This document shows positions 54,978 to 64,000 of a DNA stretch of 64,000 nt, piece by piece; position 1 is the stretch's first letter, and each line of letters begins with the position of its first letter. Under the pieces are notes generated by a model. The model was not told the DNA's origin and ran no database searches. It saw nothing but the letters and a program-made list of their open reading frames with translations. Made by a program: the position numbers and the translations under genes. The DNA is from Tardiphaga sp. 709 (lineage in GTDB: Bacteria; Pseudomonadota; Alphaproteobacteria; Rhizobiales; Xanthobacteraceae), in assembly GCF_032401055.1 (NCBI RefSeq), contig NZ_CP135529.1:4648501-4712500 (forward strand), read 5' to 3'.

Positions 54978-57008
54978 ATGCGCTTCACGACCCAATTCCT
55001 CGACGATCTGCGCGCCCGGCTTCCGGTTTCGGAAGTCGTGAGCAAGCGCGTCAAGTTGAAGAAGGCGGGGCGGGAGTGGAAGGGGCTGTCGCCGTTCCAG
55101 CAGGAAAAGTCGCCGTCGTTTTTCGTCAATGACGAGAAGGGGTTTTACCACGACTTCTCGTCAGGCAAGCACGGCGACATCATCAATTTCGTGATGGAGA
55201 CCGACGGCGCCAGTTTCGTCGAAGCGGTCGAGCGGCTGGCGCAGATGGCGGGTGTGGCGCTGCCGGCGGCGACGCCGGACGCTGCGCGCCATGAGCAGCG
55301 CCGCAAGACGCTCTATGACGTCATGGATCTCGCCGCAAAGTTTTTTGCGGAGACGCTGGTGGGGCGCGAAGGCGCCCGTGCGCGCGGCTATCTCGCCGAT
55401 CGCGGCATCACGCCTGCGGTGCAGCTCCAGTTCCACATGGGCTTTGCATCCGAAGACCGCTTCGCGCTGAAGGAATATCTCGGCGCCGCCGGCGTGCCCG
55501 TACCCGACATGGTCGAGGCGGGATTGCTGATCGGCGGCGAAGACATCCCCGTGCCCTATGATCGCTTCCGCGACCGCGTGATGTTTCCGATTTCCGACGT
55601 GCGCGGGCGCATCATCGCCTTTGGCGGCCGTGCGCTGAAGAAGGATGCGCCGGCGAAATATCTGAACTCGCCGGAAACGCCGTTGTTTCACAAGGGCGAC
55701 AATCTCTACAACCTGCCGATGGCGCGGAAGGCCGCGCATGACGGCGCAGCCTTGGTGGTGGTCGAAGGCTATGTCGATGTCATCGCCATGGTCGGCGTCG
55801 GCTTCCCCGGCGCGGTGGCGCCGCTCGGCACGGCACTCACCGAGAACCAGCTTCAACTGCTGTGGAAGATGGCTGACGAGCCGATCCTATGTTTCGACGG
55901 CGACAAGGCCGGCCAGAAGGCGGCATGGCGCGCGGCGGAGCTGGCGCTGCCGCATCTCAAGCCCGGCAAGAGTTTGCGCTTTGCGCTGCTGCCCGAGGGG
56001 CAGGACCCCGATGACCTCGCGCGCTCCGGCGGCCGCGCGGCCATCGAGGACGTGATGGCGGCGGCGGGCACGCTGTCGGATCTGATCTGGGCGCGCGAGA
56101 TCGCCGGCGGCACCTTCGCGACGCCGGAGCGCCGTGCCGCGCTGGAGGCGCGCATCAACGAATTGTCGAACGGCATCCGCGACGATGTCGTGAAGAAATA
56201 CTACCGCCAGGACATGACCGAGCGGCTGCAGCGCGCCTTCGGCACCGGCCCAAAAAACTACGGCGGTAACTACGGCGGTAACAACGGCGGCCGCAGCGGC
56301 TTCCAGCAGGGCGGCGGAGGCGGCGGTTTTGCCCGTTCTCCGCGCCCGTTCACCCCCGGTCCGGCGGGGCGAATCAGTAGCGGCGGGCGGTTTGGGGCCA
56401 ATGCCGGACCCCAGACCATCCAGCGCGGGCCCTATCAGGTGGTCAGTCCACAGCTTGCGACCTCGTCGATCATGCGCGGCCAGCGCAGCGCCATCTCCCG
56501 GCGCGAGGCGCTGATCGTGCAGTCGCTGATCAACCACCCCTGGCTGCTGCATGACCGGCTGGAAGAGGTGGCCGCGCTGGAACTCGCCCATCCCGAGATG
56601 CACCGGCTGCGTGCCGCGATCATCGCGGCCTTTGCCCATGAGCATCATCACGGCGATGAGGCCGAGCAAAGTGAACAAATGCGTTCAGATCTGGTTAAAG
56701 CCGGATATTCCGAGCAATTACAACACGTTGAGCAGGCAGTTACCACTCAGGCGGTGTGGGCGGCGCGGCCTGGCGCGGCCCGCGAGGATGTTCTTTCCAC
56801 CTGGACGCAGCTCGTTGCCTTGCATCGCCAGTGGCACTCATTACTTAGGGAGCTTAAAGACGCGGAGCTTGCTCTGGGCGCAGAAGCGAGCGAAACGAAC
56901 TACGGCTGGTTGCGCGATGTGAAGGCCCGGTTGGCTGAGGTCGACGGGATCGAGGCGCTGATCGAGGGATTCGGAGAATCCTCGGGGCGGTTCCAGCGCA
57001 GTTCGTAA
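54978..57008 (+). CDS. dnaG: DNA primase DnaG, zinc ligands absent
   Basis: Makes RNA primers for replication. The 676-residue protein has the N-terminal primase zinc-finger fold (residues about 1-90), but the usual CPFHxEKTPSF...YHCFGCG reads SPFQQEKSPSF...YHDFSSG, so the cysteines and one histidine are gone. The TOPRIM core follows, with VVVEGYVDVIAM near residue 257 and metal aspartates in CFDGDKAG near 305. A glycine-rich linker (about 425-450) precedes the C-terminal DnaB-binding part. It is 280 bases ahead of rpoD, the usual macromolecular-synthesis order, without rpsU. Confidence 0.93.
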   Translation: MRFTTQFLDDLRARLPVSEVVSKRVKLKKAGREWKGLSPFQQEKSPSFFVNDEKGFYHDFSSGKHGDIINFVMETDGASFVEAVERLAQMAGVALPAATPDAARHEQRRKTLYDVMDLAAKFFAETLVGREGARARGYLADRGITPAVQLQFHMGFASEDRFALKEYLGAAGVPVPDMVEAGLLIGGEDIPVPYDRFRDRVMFPISDVRGRIIAFGGRALKKDAPAKYLNSPETPLFHKGDNLYNLPMARKAAHDGAALVVVEGYVDVIAMVGVGFPGAVAPLGTALTENQLQLLWKMADEPILCFDGDKAGQKAAWRAAELALPHLKPGKSLRFALLPEGQDPDDLARSGGRAAIEDVMAAAGTLSDLIWAREIAGGTFATPERRAALEARINELSNGIRDDVVKKYYRQDMTERLQRAFGTGPKNYGGNYGGNNGGRSGFQQGGGGGGFARSPRPFTPGPAGRISSGGRFGANAGPQTIQRGPYQVVSPQLATSSIMRGQRSAISRREALIVQSLINHPWLLHDRLEEVAALELAHPEMHRLRAAIIAAFAHEHHHGDEAEQSEQMRSDLVKAGYSEQLQHVEQAVTTQAVWAARPGAAREDVLSTWTQLVALHRQWHSLLRELKDAELALGAEASETNYGWLRDVKARLAEVDGIEALIEGFGESSGRFQRSS

Positions 57009-57054
57009 GGCAACTTTGCTGCGGATGGTGCCCGGGCAAACCGCGAAAAGACTC

Positions 57055-57073
57055 GCCAAACCCATGGTTTGGC
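57055..57073. other. Perfect hairpin in the dnaG-rpoD gap
   Basis: An 8-base stem GCCAAACC/GGTTTGGC with a 3-base loop. No run of T follows, so this is not a normal terminator. It may be a processing or pausing hairpin. Confidence 0.4.
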
Positions 57074-57288
57074 TGCAAAAACAGGGTTAATCCGGGCTTA
57101 AGGCTCTCCACGTTAAGGGTCTGGGGCTTAAGTAGTGAAAACCGCGAAGACGACGTCGGGGGTGGCGATGGATATGCGCCGCCCTTTGTGCGTCAAGTGG
57201 TGACGATGATTGGATCGGGGCGCTTGCGCCCCTGGATTGATAGCGGGGCGGTGACGCCCCCGGCGTGAGCGCGTTTCAGGAGCATTGA

Positions 57289-59418
<2,130 letters not shown>

Positions 59419-59446
59419 CGGTCGCTGTCGATCGCTCCTTCTGATG

Positions 59447-59474
59447 ATGCCCGGCCTCGCGCCGGGCATTTTCG
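59447..59474 (+). terminator. Terminator after rpoD
   Basis: ATGCCCGGC and GCCGGGCAT form a 9-base stem with a 5-base CTCGC loop, then TTTTCG. It begins 29 bases after the rpoD stop. The same stem sequence occurs as a terminator behind gcdH. Confidence 0.8.
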
Positions 59475-59529
59475 TGTGTGCGTGCCGTGTATTCACGCGC
59501 TCGTTGCCAAGGTATGTGGCAGCAAACAT

Positions 59530-59544
59530 GTTCATGATTTGTTC
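59530..59544. promoter_or_regulatory. Candidate LexA box upstream of ku
   Basis: GTTCATGATTTGTTC is an exact match to the alphaproteobacterial LexA consensus GTTC-N7-GTTC, with an AT-rich centre. It lies 124 bases upstream of the ku start. No other gene starts in this gap, since rpoD ends at 59418 with a terminator. It would place ku in the SOS response. Confidence 0.6.
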
Positions 59545-59667
59545 TTTTCGTCAAGAGGCTTTGTGTCACGCGTGTCCTTCGCCCGCATGGTTCCGGCGCC
59601 GGGAACAAATCGGGCGGGTCCCGCTTGAGTCGGGATTGTGTCGCGTCGTGTGAGTTGGAGTATTGCC

Positions 59668-60603
59668 ATGGCCCCGCGTGCCAATTGGAAGGGCTTTTTG
59701 CGCCTGTCCCTCGTGAGCTGTCCGGTCGCGCTGTTTCCCGCCACGTCGGATTCCGAGAAGATCAGCTTCAACCAGATCAACCGCAACACCGGCCATCGCA
59801 TCAAATATCTCAAGGTCGATGCGGATACCGGCGAGGAGGTGGCGGCGGACGACATCATGAAGGGCTTCAAGGTCGATACCGATACCTATGTCGAGGTGTC
59901 GAAAGACGAACTCGACAACATCGCGCTGGACTCCACCCGGACCATCGAGATCGACGAATTCGTGCCGAAGGCCGATATCGACCCGCGCTACGCCATCCGT
60001 CCCTATTATCTCGTGCCCGACGGCAAGATCGGCCATGACGCCTATGCGGTGATCCGCGAGACCATCCGCGACATGGGCAAGGTGGCCATCGGCCGGCTCG
60101 TGCTCACCAATCGCGAGCACATCATCGCGCTGGAGCCGCTGAAGAACGGGCTGATGGGCACGCTGCTGCGCTATCCCTATGAGGTGCGCGACGAGGCCGA
60201 GTATTTCGACGACATCCAGGACGTCAAGGTCACCAAGGACATGCTCGATCTGGCGCGGCACATCGTGGAGCAGAAGGCCGCCGAATTCGAGCCCGGCAAA
60301 TTCGAGGATCGCTACGAGTCCGCGCTGGTCGATCTCGTCAACCAGAAGCGCAGCGGCGTCGCCATCAAGCCGCATGGCAAGGCGCGGCCCGGCACCAATG
60401 TGGTCGACCTGATGACCGCTTTGCAGCAGAGCCTCAAGGGCGGCGGCGCCGCGCCGAAGCCGAAGGCGAAGAAGCCGCCGAAGCGCGCCACCGGCCAAAA
60501 GGAAATGCTGCTGCCGATCACCGGCAAGAAGGAGCCCGCACCGGCGAAGAAGGCGGCGCGGCCGGTGGCCAAAGGGGTGACCAAGGGCAGGAGGGCGGGA
60601 TGA
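59668..60603 (+). CDS. ku: Non-homologous end-joining protein Ku
   Basis: Binds DNA double-strand ends and recruits ligase LigD. The 311-residue protein has the bacterial Ku core: an N-terminal ANWKGFLRLSLVSCPVALFPAT, KGFKVDTDTYVEVSKDELDNIA near residue 65 and IGRLVLTNREHIIALEPL near 140. A lysine/proline/alanine-rich tail (about 262-311) is typical. ATG 59668 is used rather than 59638. No ligD gene is in this window. It overlaps the next gene by four bases. Confidence 0.95.
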   Translation: MAPRANWKGFLRLSLVSCPVALFPATSDSEKISFNQINRNTGHRIKYLKVDADTGEEVAADDIMKGFKVDTDTYVEVSKDELDNIALDSTRTIEIDEFVPKADIDPRYAIRPYYLVPDGKIGHDAYAVIRETIRDMGKVAIGRLVLTNREHIIALEPLKNGLMGTLLRYPYEVRDEAEYFDDIQDVKVTKDMLDLARHIVEQKAAEFEPGKFEDRYESALVDLVNQKRSGVAIKPHGKARPGTNVVDLMTALQQSLKGGGAAPKPKAKKPPKRATGQKEMLLPITGKKEPAPAKKAARPVAKGVTKGRRAG

Positions 60604-60947
60604 CGCGCGCCTGGACCCCGTCGCTGGTGCCGGATGCCGGCGAGCAGACCGTCTATCTCGTGCTGGATTGTTTCGACCGCGCCGGCTGCGCCTGGCGCGA
60701 GGCCGATGTCGCGGCGACCGATCTCGAAACCGTCATCGCCGATCTGATGTCCGGCCAGTACAACGATCCGCAGCGCGTGATCGCCTTCAACACCGCCGAG
60801 CGCTGGGCCGACGACGTGTCGGAAGACGTCGCCCGCGAGATCCGCCGCCGCGCCGACCGCAATTACGAGGACGTCACCTCGTCGCTCGACGACTTCGTCC
60901 AGCGCCACGCCGGCCGCGAGCAGCAGCTCACGCTCAGGCTGGCGTGA
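60600..60947 (+). CDS. Hypothetical protein translationally coupled to ku
   Basis: A 115-residue acidic protein starting in the last codons of ku (ATGA overlap). The sequence is soluble and helix-rich (TDLETVIADLMSGQYNDPQRVIAFNTAERWADDVSEDVAREIRRRADRNY). No named domain is recognised. Overlap with ku suggests joint expression and perhaps a repair link, which is inference. Confidence 0.75.
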   Translation: MTRAWTPSLVPDAGEQTVYLVLDCFDRAGCAWREADVAATDLETVIADLMSGQYNDPQRVIAFNTAERWADDVSEDVAREIRRRADRNYEDVTSSLDDFVQRHAGREQQLTLRLA

Positions 60948-60992
60948 CGAGGGGCCTGACATACTTCTCCACGACGAGCGGCGTGACCGAAT

Positions 60993-61022
60993 AAAAAGGC
61001 GGACCGTAAGGTTCGCCTTTTT
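60993..61022. terminator. Bidirectional terminator downstream of the ku operon
   Basis: AAAAAGGCGGACC and GGTTCGCCTTTTT form a 13-pair stem (one G-T pair) with a GTAA loop and T/A runs on both sides. It ends the ku operon, 46 bases after its last gene. Confidence 0.85.
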
Positions 61023-61038
61023 CATTGTGCGCGCTCCT

Positions 61039-61097
61039 AACCTCTCCCCGCCATGCGGGGAGAGGTCGACCGGCGAAGCCGGTCGGGTGAGGGGCCG
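61039..61097. repeat. Intergenic GGGGAGAGG-type repeat, single unit
   Basis: One CCTCTCCCCGCCATGCGGGGAGAGGTCGAC unit with a CGGCGAAGCCGG hairpin and GGTGAGGGGC tail. A second, degraded unit may follow to about 61165 (GCGGGAGCGCGGAGAGGGC). It follows the ku terminator. Confidence 0.75.
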
Positions 61098-61206
61098 TCT
61101 CTAACGCAGCCTCGATCACCACCCTTCGAATCGCGCTCGCTGTGCGCGGGAGCGCGGAGAGGGCGCGCCACAAACGCCGCCGCCTCATTGTCGCGCCCAT
61201 ACCCCG

Positions 61207-61833
61207 CTAGCGCGTTCTCGCAAGCCGCCCTTCATCCGGTACGATCAGCGCTTCGGGCAGCTCCGTCGGGTCGTATTCGTCCGCCTTGGACATGTCTATG
61301 CGCATGGCCGACAGAAAGGCGACTGCAGCTAGCACGATGAGCAGAAGGCCGAATGCGTTTTTCGGGGTGGGATCGGAGAGCAGCGTAATGAGCGCACCGA
61401 ACAGCAGCAACGCGCCGATCACCACGCGCTCGATCCGGGCCTCCCGCGGTGCCTTTCCGGTCAGGTAACGGACCGACGGAGAGCCATGAGCGACGAGCCG
61501 GTTGTGTAGATCGTGTACAAATGCGCGATAGCCCGGTGCCGCTTCGCCGCGTCTGGTGCGCGTCCAATCCGTGACGGTGAGCCGTCGGCCGTCGCCGAAC
61601 TCGATCCTGCATTTCCGGAACGATCCGAAATCTTCATTGTCTGCTACGAATTGCAGGCGAACGCTGACGACGCCTGTGAGAGCAGCCATTTCCGCTCTGT
61701 GCCCCGATATCCAGGCAACGGAATCGTCCGTCAGGCTGACGCCGCGGCCGTCCTCATTGAAGGTGGCGGTCCATTTGTCGGCGAGGAGATAGAGGTCGAA
61801 GATCCGCTGTCCCGGAAGCTTTGGCGCGTCCAT
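61207..61833 (-). CDS. Hypothetical membrane protein
   Basis: A 208-residue protein. The N-terminal 120 residues form a soluble region (QRIFDLYLLADKWTATFNEDGRGVSLTDDSVAWISGHRAEM), followed by two hydrophobic spans (about 136-158 and 164-182) and an acidic tail. No known family is recognised. ATG 61833 is chosen as the likely start; the open frame to 61935 lacks matching composition. Confidence 0.65.
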   Translation of the reverse strand: MDAPKLPGQRIFDLYLLADKWTATFNEDGRGVSLTDDSVAWISGHRAEMAALTGVVSVRLQFVADNEDFGSFRKCRIEFGDGRRLTVTDWTRTRRGEAAPGYRAFVHDLHNRLVAHGSPSVRYLTGKAPREARIERVVIGALLLFGALITLLSDPTPKNAFGLLLIVLAAVAFLSAMRIDMSKADEYDPTELPEALIVPDEGRLARTR

Positions 61834-62008
61834 GCATTCACTCAGCTCAGGCAGCCGGCGATCACCGGCAGCTTTGATACGTCCTCGGCCTTCGCCAGCG
61901 GCAAACGCCGCCGCTCCACAGGATCGCTCCGGCACACCCTATGATTGTTCCTGGCCGCGCGCTAGCGTCGGGCATTGCCGTTGCACATTTTCAAAAGGGG
62001 ACATTGCC

Positions 62009-62416
62009 ATGCCCGCCGAACCGATGCTGCTCAGTCAGCGCGTTGTCCAGGTCTGCCTGTTTCTGGTGGGCGCCATCGCCATCTTCGGCGGCTCGCTGCA
62101 GATGTATCTGGGCCAGCCCGAGACCGCGCCGCGGCTCGACAATGTGCATCGCTTCATGGGCGGCATCTATCTGATGTCGGGCGTCATGGGCCTGTGGGCG
62201 GCATCGACCATTCGCGAACACAACACGCTGGTCTTCCTGATGGCGGCGACGGTGTTCGTCGGCGGCCTCGGCCGCGTGCTGTCGATTGCGAAGGTCGGCC
62301 TGCCCGAACCGCATGCATTGTGGATCACCTATCTCGTGCCGGAGCTGGTGCTCCCGTGGATTATCATCGCGGCGCAGGTGATGACGAACAGGCAGATGGC
62401 GGGCGGGGCGGGGTGA
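62009..62416 (+). CDS. Small four-span membrane protein (DUF4345-like)
   Basis: A 135-residue inner-membrane protein with about four hydrophobic spans. It has the pattern LSQRVVQVCLFLVGAIAIFGGSLQMY, then VHRFMGGIYLMSGVMGLWA and VFVGGLGRVLSIAKVGLPEP, which resembles DUF4345/DoxX-like proteins. ATG 62009 has AAAAGGGG upstream. Function unknown. Confidence 0.75.
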   Translation: MPAEPMLLSQRVVQVCLFLVGAIAIFGGSLQMYLGQPETAPRLDNVHRFMGGIYLMSGVMGLWAASTIREHNTLVFLMAATVFVGGLGRVLSIAKVGLPEPHALWITYLVPELVLPWIIIAAQVMTNRQMAGGAG

Positions 62417-62421
62417 GGGCG

Positions 62422-62498
62422 GCGTAGGGTGGGGTAGCCGAAGGCATAACCCGCCGCATGTCAGGTGGTGGATTACGCTGCACTAATCCGCCCTACGC
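62422..62498. repeat. GCGTAGGG...CCCTACGC intergenic inverted repeat
   Basis: GCGTAGGGTGGGGTAGCCG at the left and CTAATCCGCCCTACGC at the right form a hairpin-like unit with inner CCCGCCGC and GGTGGATTACG segments. It resembles dispersed GTAGGG-family repeats. It lies just before the change to AT-rich DNA. Confidence 0.75.
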
Positions 62499-62615
62499 TT
62501 GCTGCGTGCGCAACGGATGAGATCAGGAAGTCACCATTAGAATTATCTCTCCGACTGTGAAGTGCGGATAGGTGATATTTGGACGGCAATTGAGAACTGA
62601 TATTGGCGGCTACTG

Positions 62616-64000
62616 ATGAATATATCCCGACATGTCGATGGCTTTAGTGTCGAGCCTCTTGAGGATGGAAACATCTCATTCAAGTTCTTGAACGGCGATT
62701 TGGAAGTTGGCTCCGGCACTTTGTCGCCTGCACAAGTAACAGAAATTGTAGGTGGGCTCTTGGGGGCAGCGGCTGGCGCCTTTCAGTTGGCTGCAAAATC
62801 TCCTGAGGCTGCCCGAAACGTCGCTCCCTACCCAGTAAATGCTACCAATTTTGGTGTCGGGACTACGAAGGTCAGAGGGCGCTTAGCTCTTGTCGTGAAT
62901 GCGGGAGACGCCTCGCTTGCATTTGCAATAGATCAATCCAAATTCAGAAGTCTTGCACGAGCGTTTATCGAAGCATTCTATCGATCTGGCCCTAAGAATA
63001 GCCTGCGTAAGCTGCTAGTCGATGCTCTGAAAGACGCTGCTGCAGATTTCCAAGGCTTGGCGACAATGTGCTTTCGTCGGCTTGGTAGTCTGCTCCGCTC
63101 GTTTGGCTCGTCATTTTTGCAATGGGTATCGGGGCGGTCTCTAAGAGTATTTCAAGAAGTCTCAATTGTGCCCGAAGCTGGTCTTCCCAAATATGATTCG
63201 GTTGGTGAATGCATATATTGTGGGACTGCTATCTATTCTAACAAACCAGAGTTGCGCTCGCGACCGCTAGGTGCGGAACATGTTATTGCAGAAGGATTGG
63301 GCGGAAAGCTTGAGCTGCCGGAAGCGAGTTGCCAGTCTTGTGAAGATATTACGGGACGTCTCGTGGAAGGGGATGTCCTGCTTCGTACGTTGAAGTCGCT
63401 ACGGTTACACTTGCAGATTCGCGGTAAACGAAAAAGTTCTCGACCTAGCACTTTGCCGCTCACTGTTCAGAAGAATGGCACTGACCATATCATTCAGATG
63501 CCTGTCGAAGACTATCCTGTCATCTTCAATATGCCTGTCTACGGGCCTCCCGGCATATTTGCCGGAGGCCAGGGAGGAAATCAGATGACGAGTGGATTTT
63601 CGGTGGTCGTGCTCAATTACGATCAGGCTGCATTGAAGGGAAAGTATGGAATCTCATCTTTTTCTTCGCCTGTTTGGGACACTCACATGCTTTTTAGGAT
63701 GCTTGGGAAAATAGGGCATTCTTTCGCTGTTGCCGAGGTTGGATTGAGAAGCTTCAAACCCCTGCTACAGGAAATGATAGTTTCAGGCGATGCGAGCGTC
63801 TTCAATCACATTGGAGGCGAACCGGATATTGCGTTGCCATCTACTGCTCTTCACGAACTGCGGATAGGATACCAGCGAGCTAATAGGAAGGACTATTTGG
63901 TCGCGTCCATAAGGCTATTTGCGCAACAATCTGGGCCGACGTACTACGTGGTTGTCGGGGAAGCATTGGAGGGTGGGTTGAGTAAGCTCGCTAGGGTTGG
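62616..64000 (+). CDS. HNH-like zinc-knuckle protein, AT-rich, 3' end outside window
   Basis: An unbroken frame from ATG 62616 to the window edge (461 residues seen). Residues 1-125 have a glycine/alanine-rich helix (QVTEIVGGLLGAAAGAFQLA), and 126-185 form a helical basic linker. The core is an HNH/treble-clef pattern: CIYC at 199-202, the EHVI histidine 222 followed by AEGLGG, and CQSC at 239-242. This suggests a zinc-stabilised nuclease or nucleic-acid-binding protein; the remaining 220 residues are unrecognised. Codon use is less GC-rich than in all neighbours, a sign of transfer. No strong ribosome site is seen. Confidence 0.75.
   Translation, partial: MNISRHVDGFSVEPLEDGNISFKFLNGDLEVGSGTLSPAQVTEIVGGLLGAAAGAFQLAAKSPEAARNVAPYPVNATNFGVGTTKVRGRLALVVNAGDASLAFAIDQSKFRSLARAFIEAFYRSGPKNSLRKLLVDALKDAAADFQGLATMCFRRLGSLLRSFGSSFLQWVSGRSLRVFQEVSIVPEAGLPKYDSVGECIYCGTAIYSNKPELRSRPLGAEHVIAEGLGGKLELPEASCQSCEDITGRLVEGDVLLRTLKSLRLHLQIRGKRKSSRPSTLPLTVQKNGTDHIIQMPVEDYPVIFNMPVYGPPGIFAGGQGGNQMTSGFSVVVLNYDQAALKGKYGISSFSSPVWDTHMLFRMLGKIGHSFAVAEVGLRSFKPLLQEMIVSGDASVFNHIGGEPDIALPSTALHELRIGYQRANRKDYLVASIRLFAQQSGPTYYVVVGEALEGGLSKLARV

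Overview
The window is GC-rich, densely coded chromosomal DNA from an alphaproteobacterium. The gene set fits the Bradyrhizobiaceae/Nitrobacteraceae (Bradyrhizobium, Rhodopseudomonas, Nitrobacter, Tardiphaga-like): a Nitrobacter-type dimeric chlorite dismutase, a dnaG-rpoD pair, a primase lacking the usual zinc ligands, heterotetrameric sarcosine oxidase, a branched-chain amino acid type ABC operon, Ku, and many copies of a CTCTCCCCGC...GCGGGGAGAG intergenic repeat. This placement is inferred from gene content; no rRNA or tRNA gene was seen. The extreme right end (after about 62.5 kb) is visibly more AT-rich and looks acquired.

Layout. 1-1.1 kb: the end of a PotB/PotC-type ABC transporter. 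2-6.3 kb: a sirtuin, a lipid-type membrane protein of the UPF0104/LPG-synthase family, and divergent btaB/btaA genes for betaine lipid synthesis with a candidate Pho box between them. 6.5-11.1 kb: a complete livKHMGF-type operon on the minus strand. 11.3-13.1 kb: small genes. 13.3-24.9 kb: a catabolic region with an M20 deacylase, a GABA-type aminotransferase, an acetylpolyamine amidohydrolase and a GntR regulator on the minus strand. Divergent from these are a frameshifted class II aldolase, a peptide/opine-type ABC transporter and a D-2-hydroxyacid dehydrogenase. 24.9-30 kb: soxBDAG, sarcosine oxidase. 30.3-36.6 kb: an aldo/keto reductase, nikR with a textbook NikR operator facing a TonB-dependent receptor, a secreted lactonase-type beta-propeller and a metallo-beta-lactamase-fold hydrolase. 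36.8-42.7 kb: a thioredoxin-reductase-like flavoprotein with its Rrf2 regulator, glutaryl-CoA dehydrogenase, ribB and a CPA2 antiporter. 42.9-53.1 kb: assorted metabolism and transport (PLP aminotransferase, acyl-CoA synthetase, LysE, N-formylglutamate amidohydrolase, transglutaminase, GGCT, MFS). 53.3-54.5 kb: a brnTA toxin-antitoxin pair and chlorite dismutase. 55-61 kb: dnaG, rpoD, ku (with a LexA-like box upstream) and an overlapping small gene. 61.2-62.4 kb: two small membrane proteins. 62.6 kb to the end: an HNH-like zinc-knuckle protein that runs off the window.

How the genes work together. Three units look coherent. The first is bta: phosphate-free lipid synthesis, probably under phosphate control. 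The second is the gntR-centred region, which would import and deacylate an amidated amine, transaminate it and process aldehyde, hydroxyacid or methylated-glycine products, with sarcosine oxidase next door. The third is the NikR-controlled outer-membrane receptor for nickel acquisition. No CRISPR array, insertion sequence or prophage was recognised. The best candidates for something undescribed are the AT-rich HNH-like gene at the right edge, the stand-alone chlorite dismutase beside brnTA, and the ku-associated small gene.
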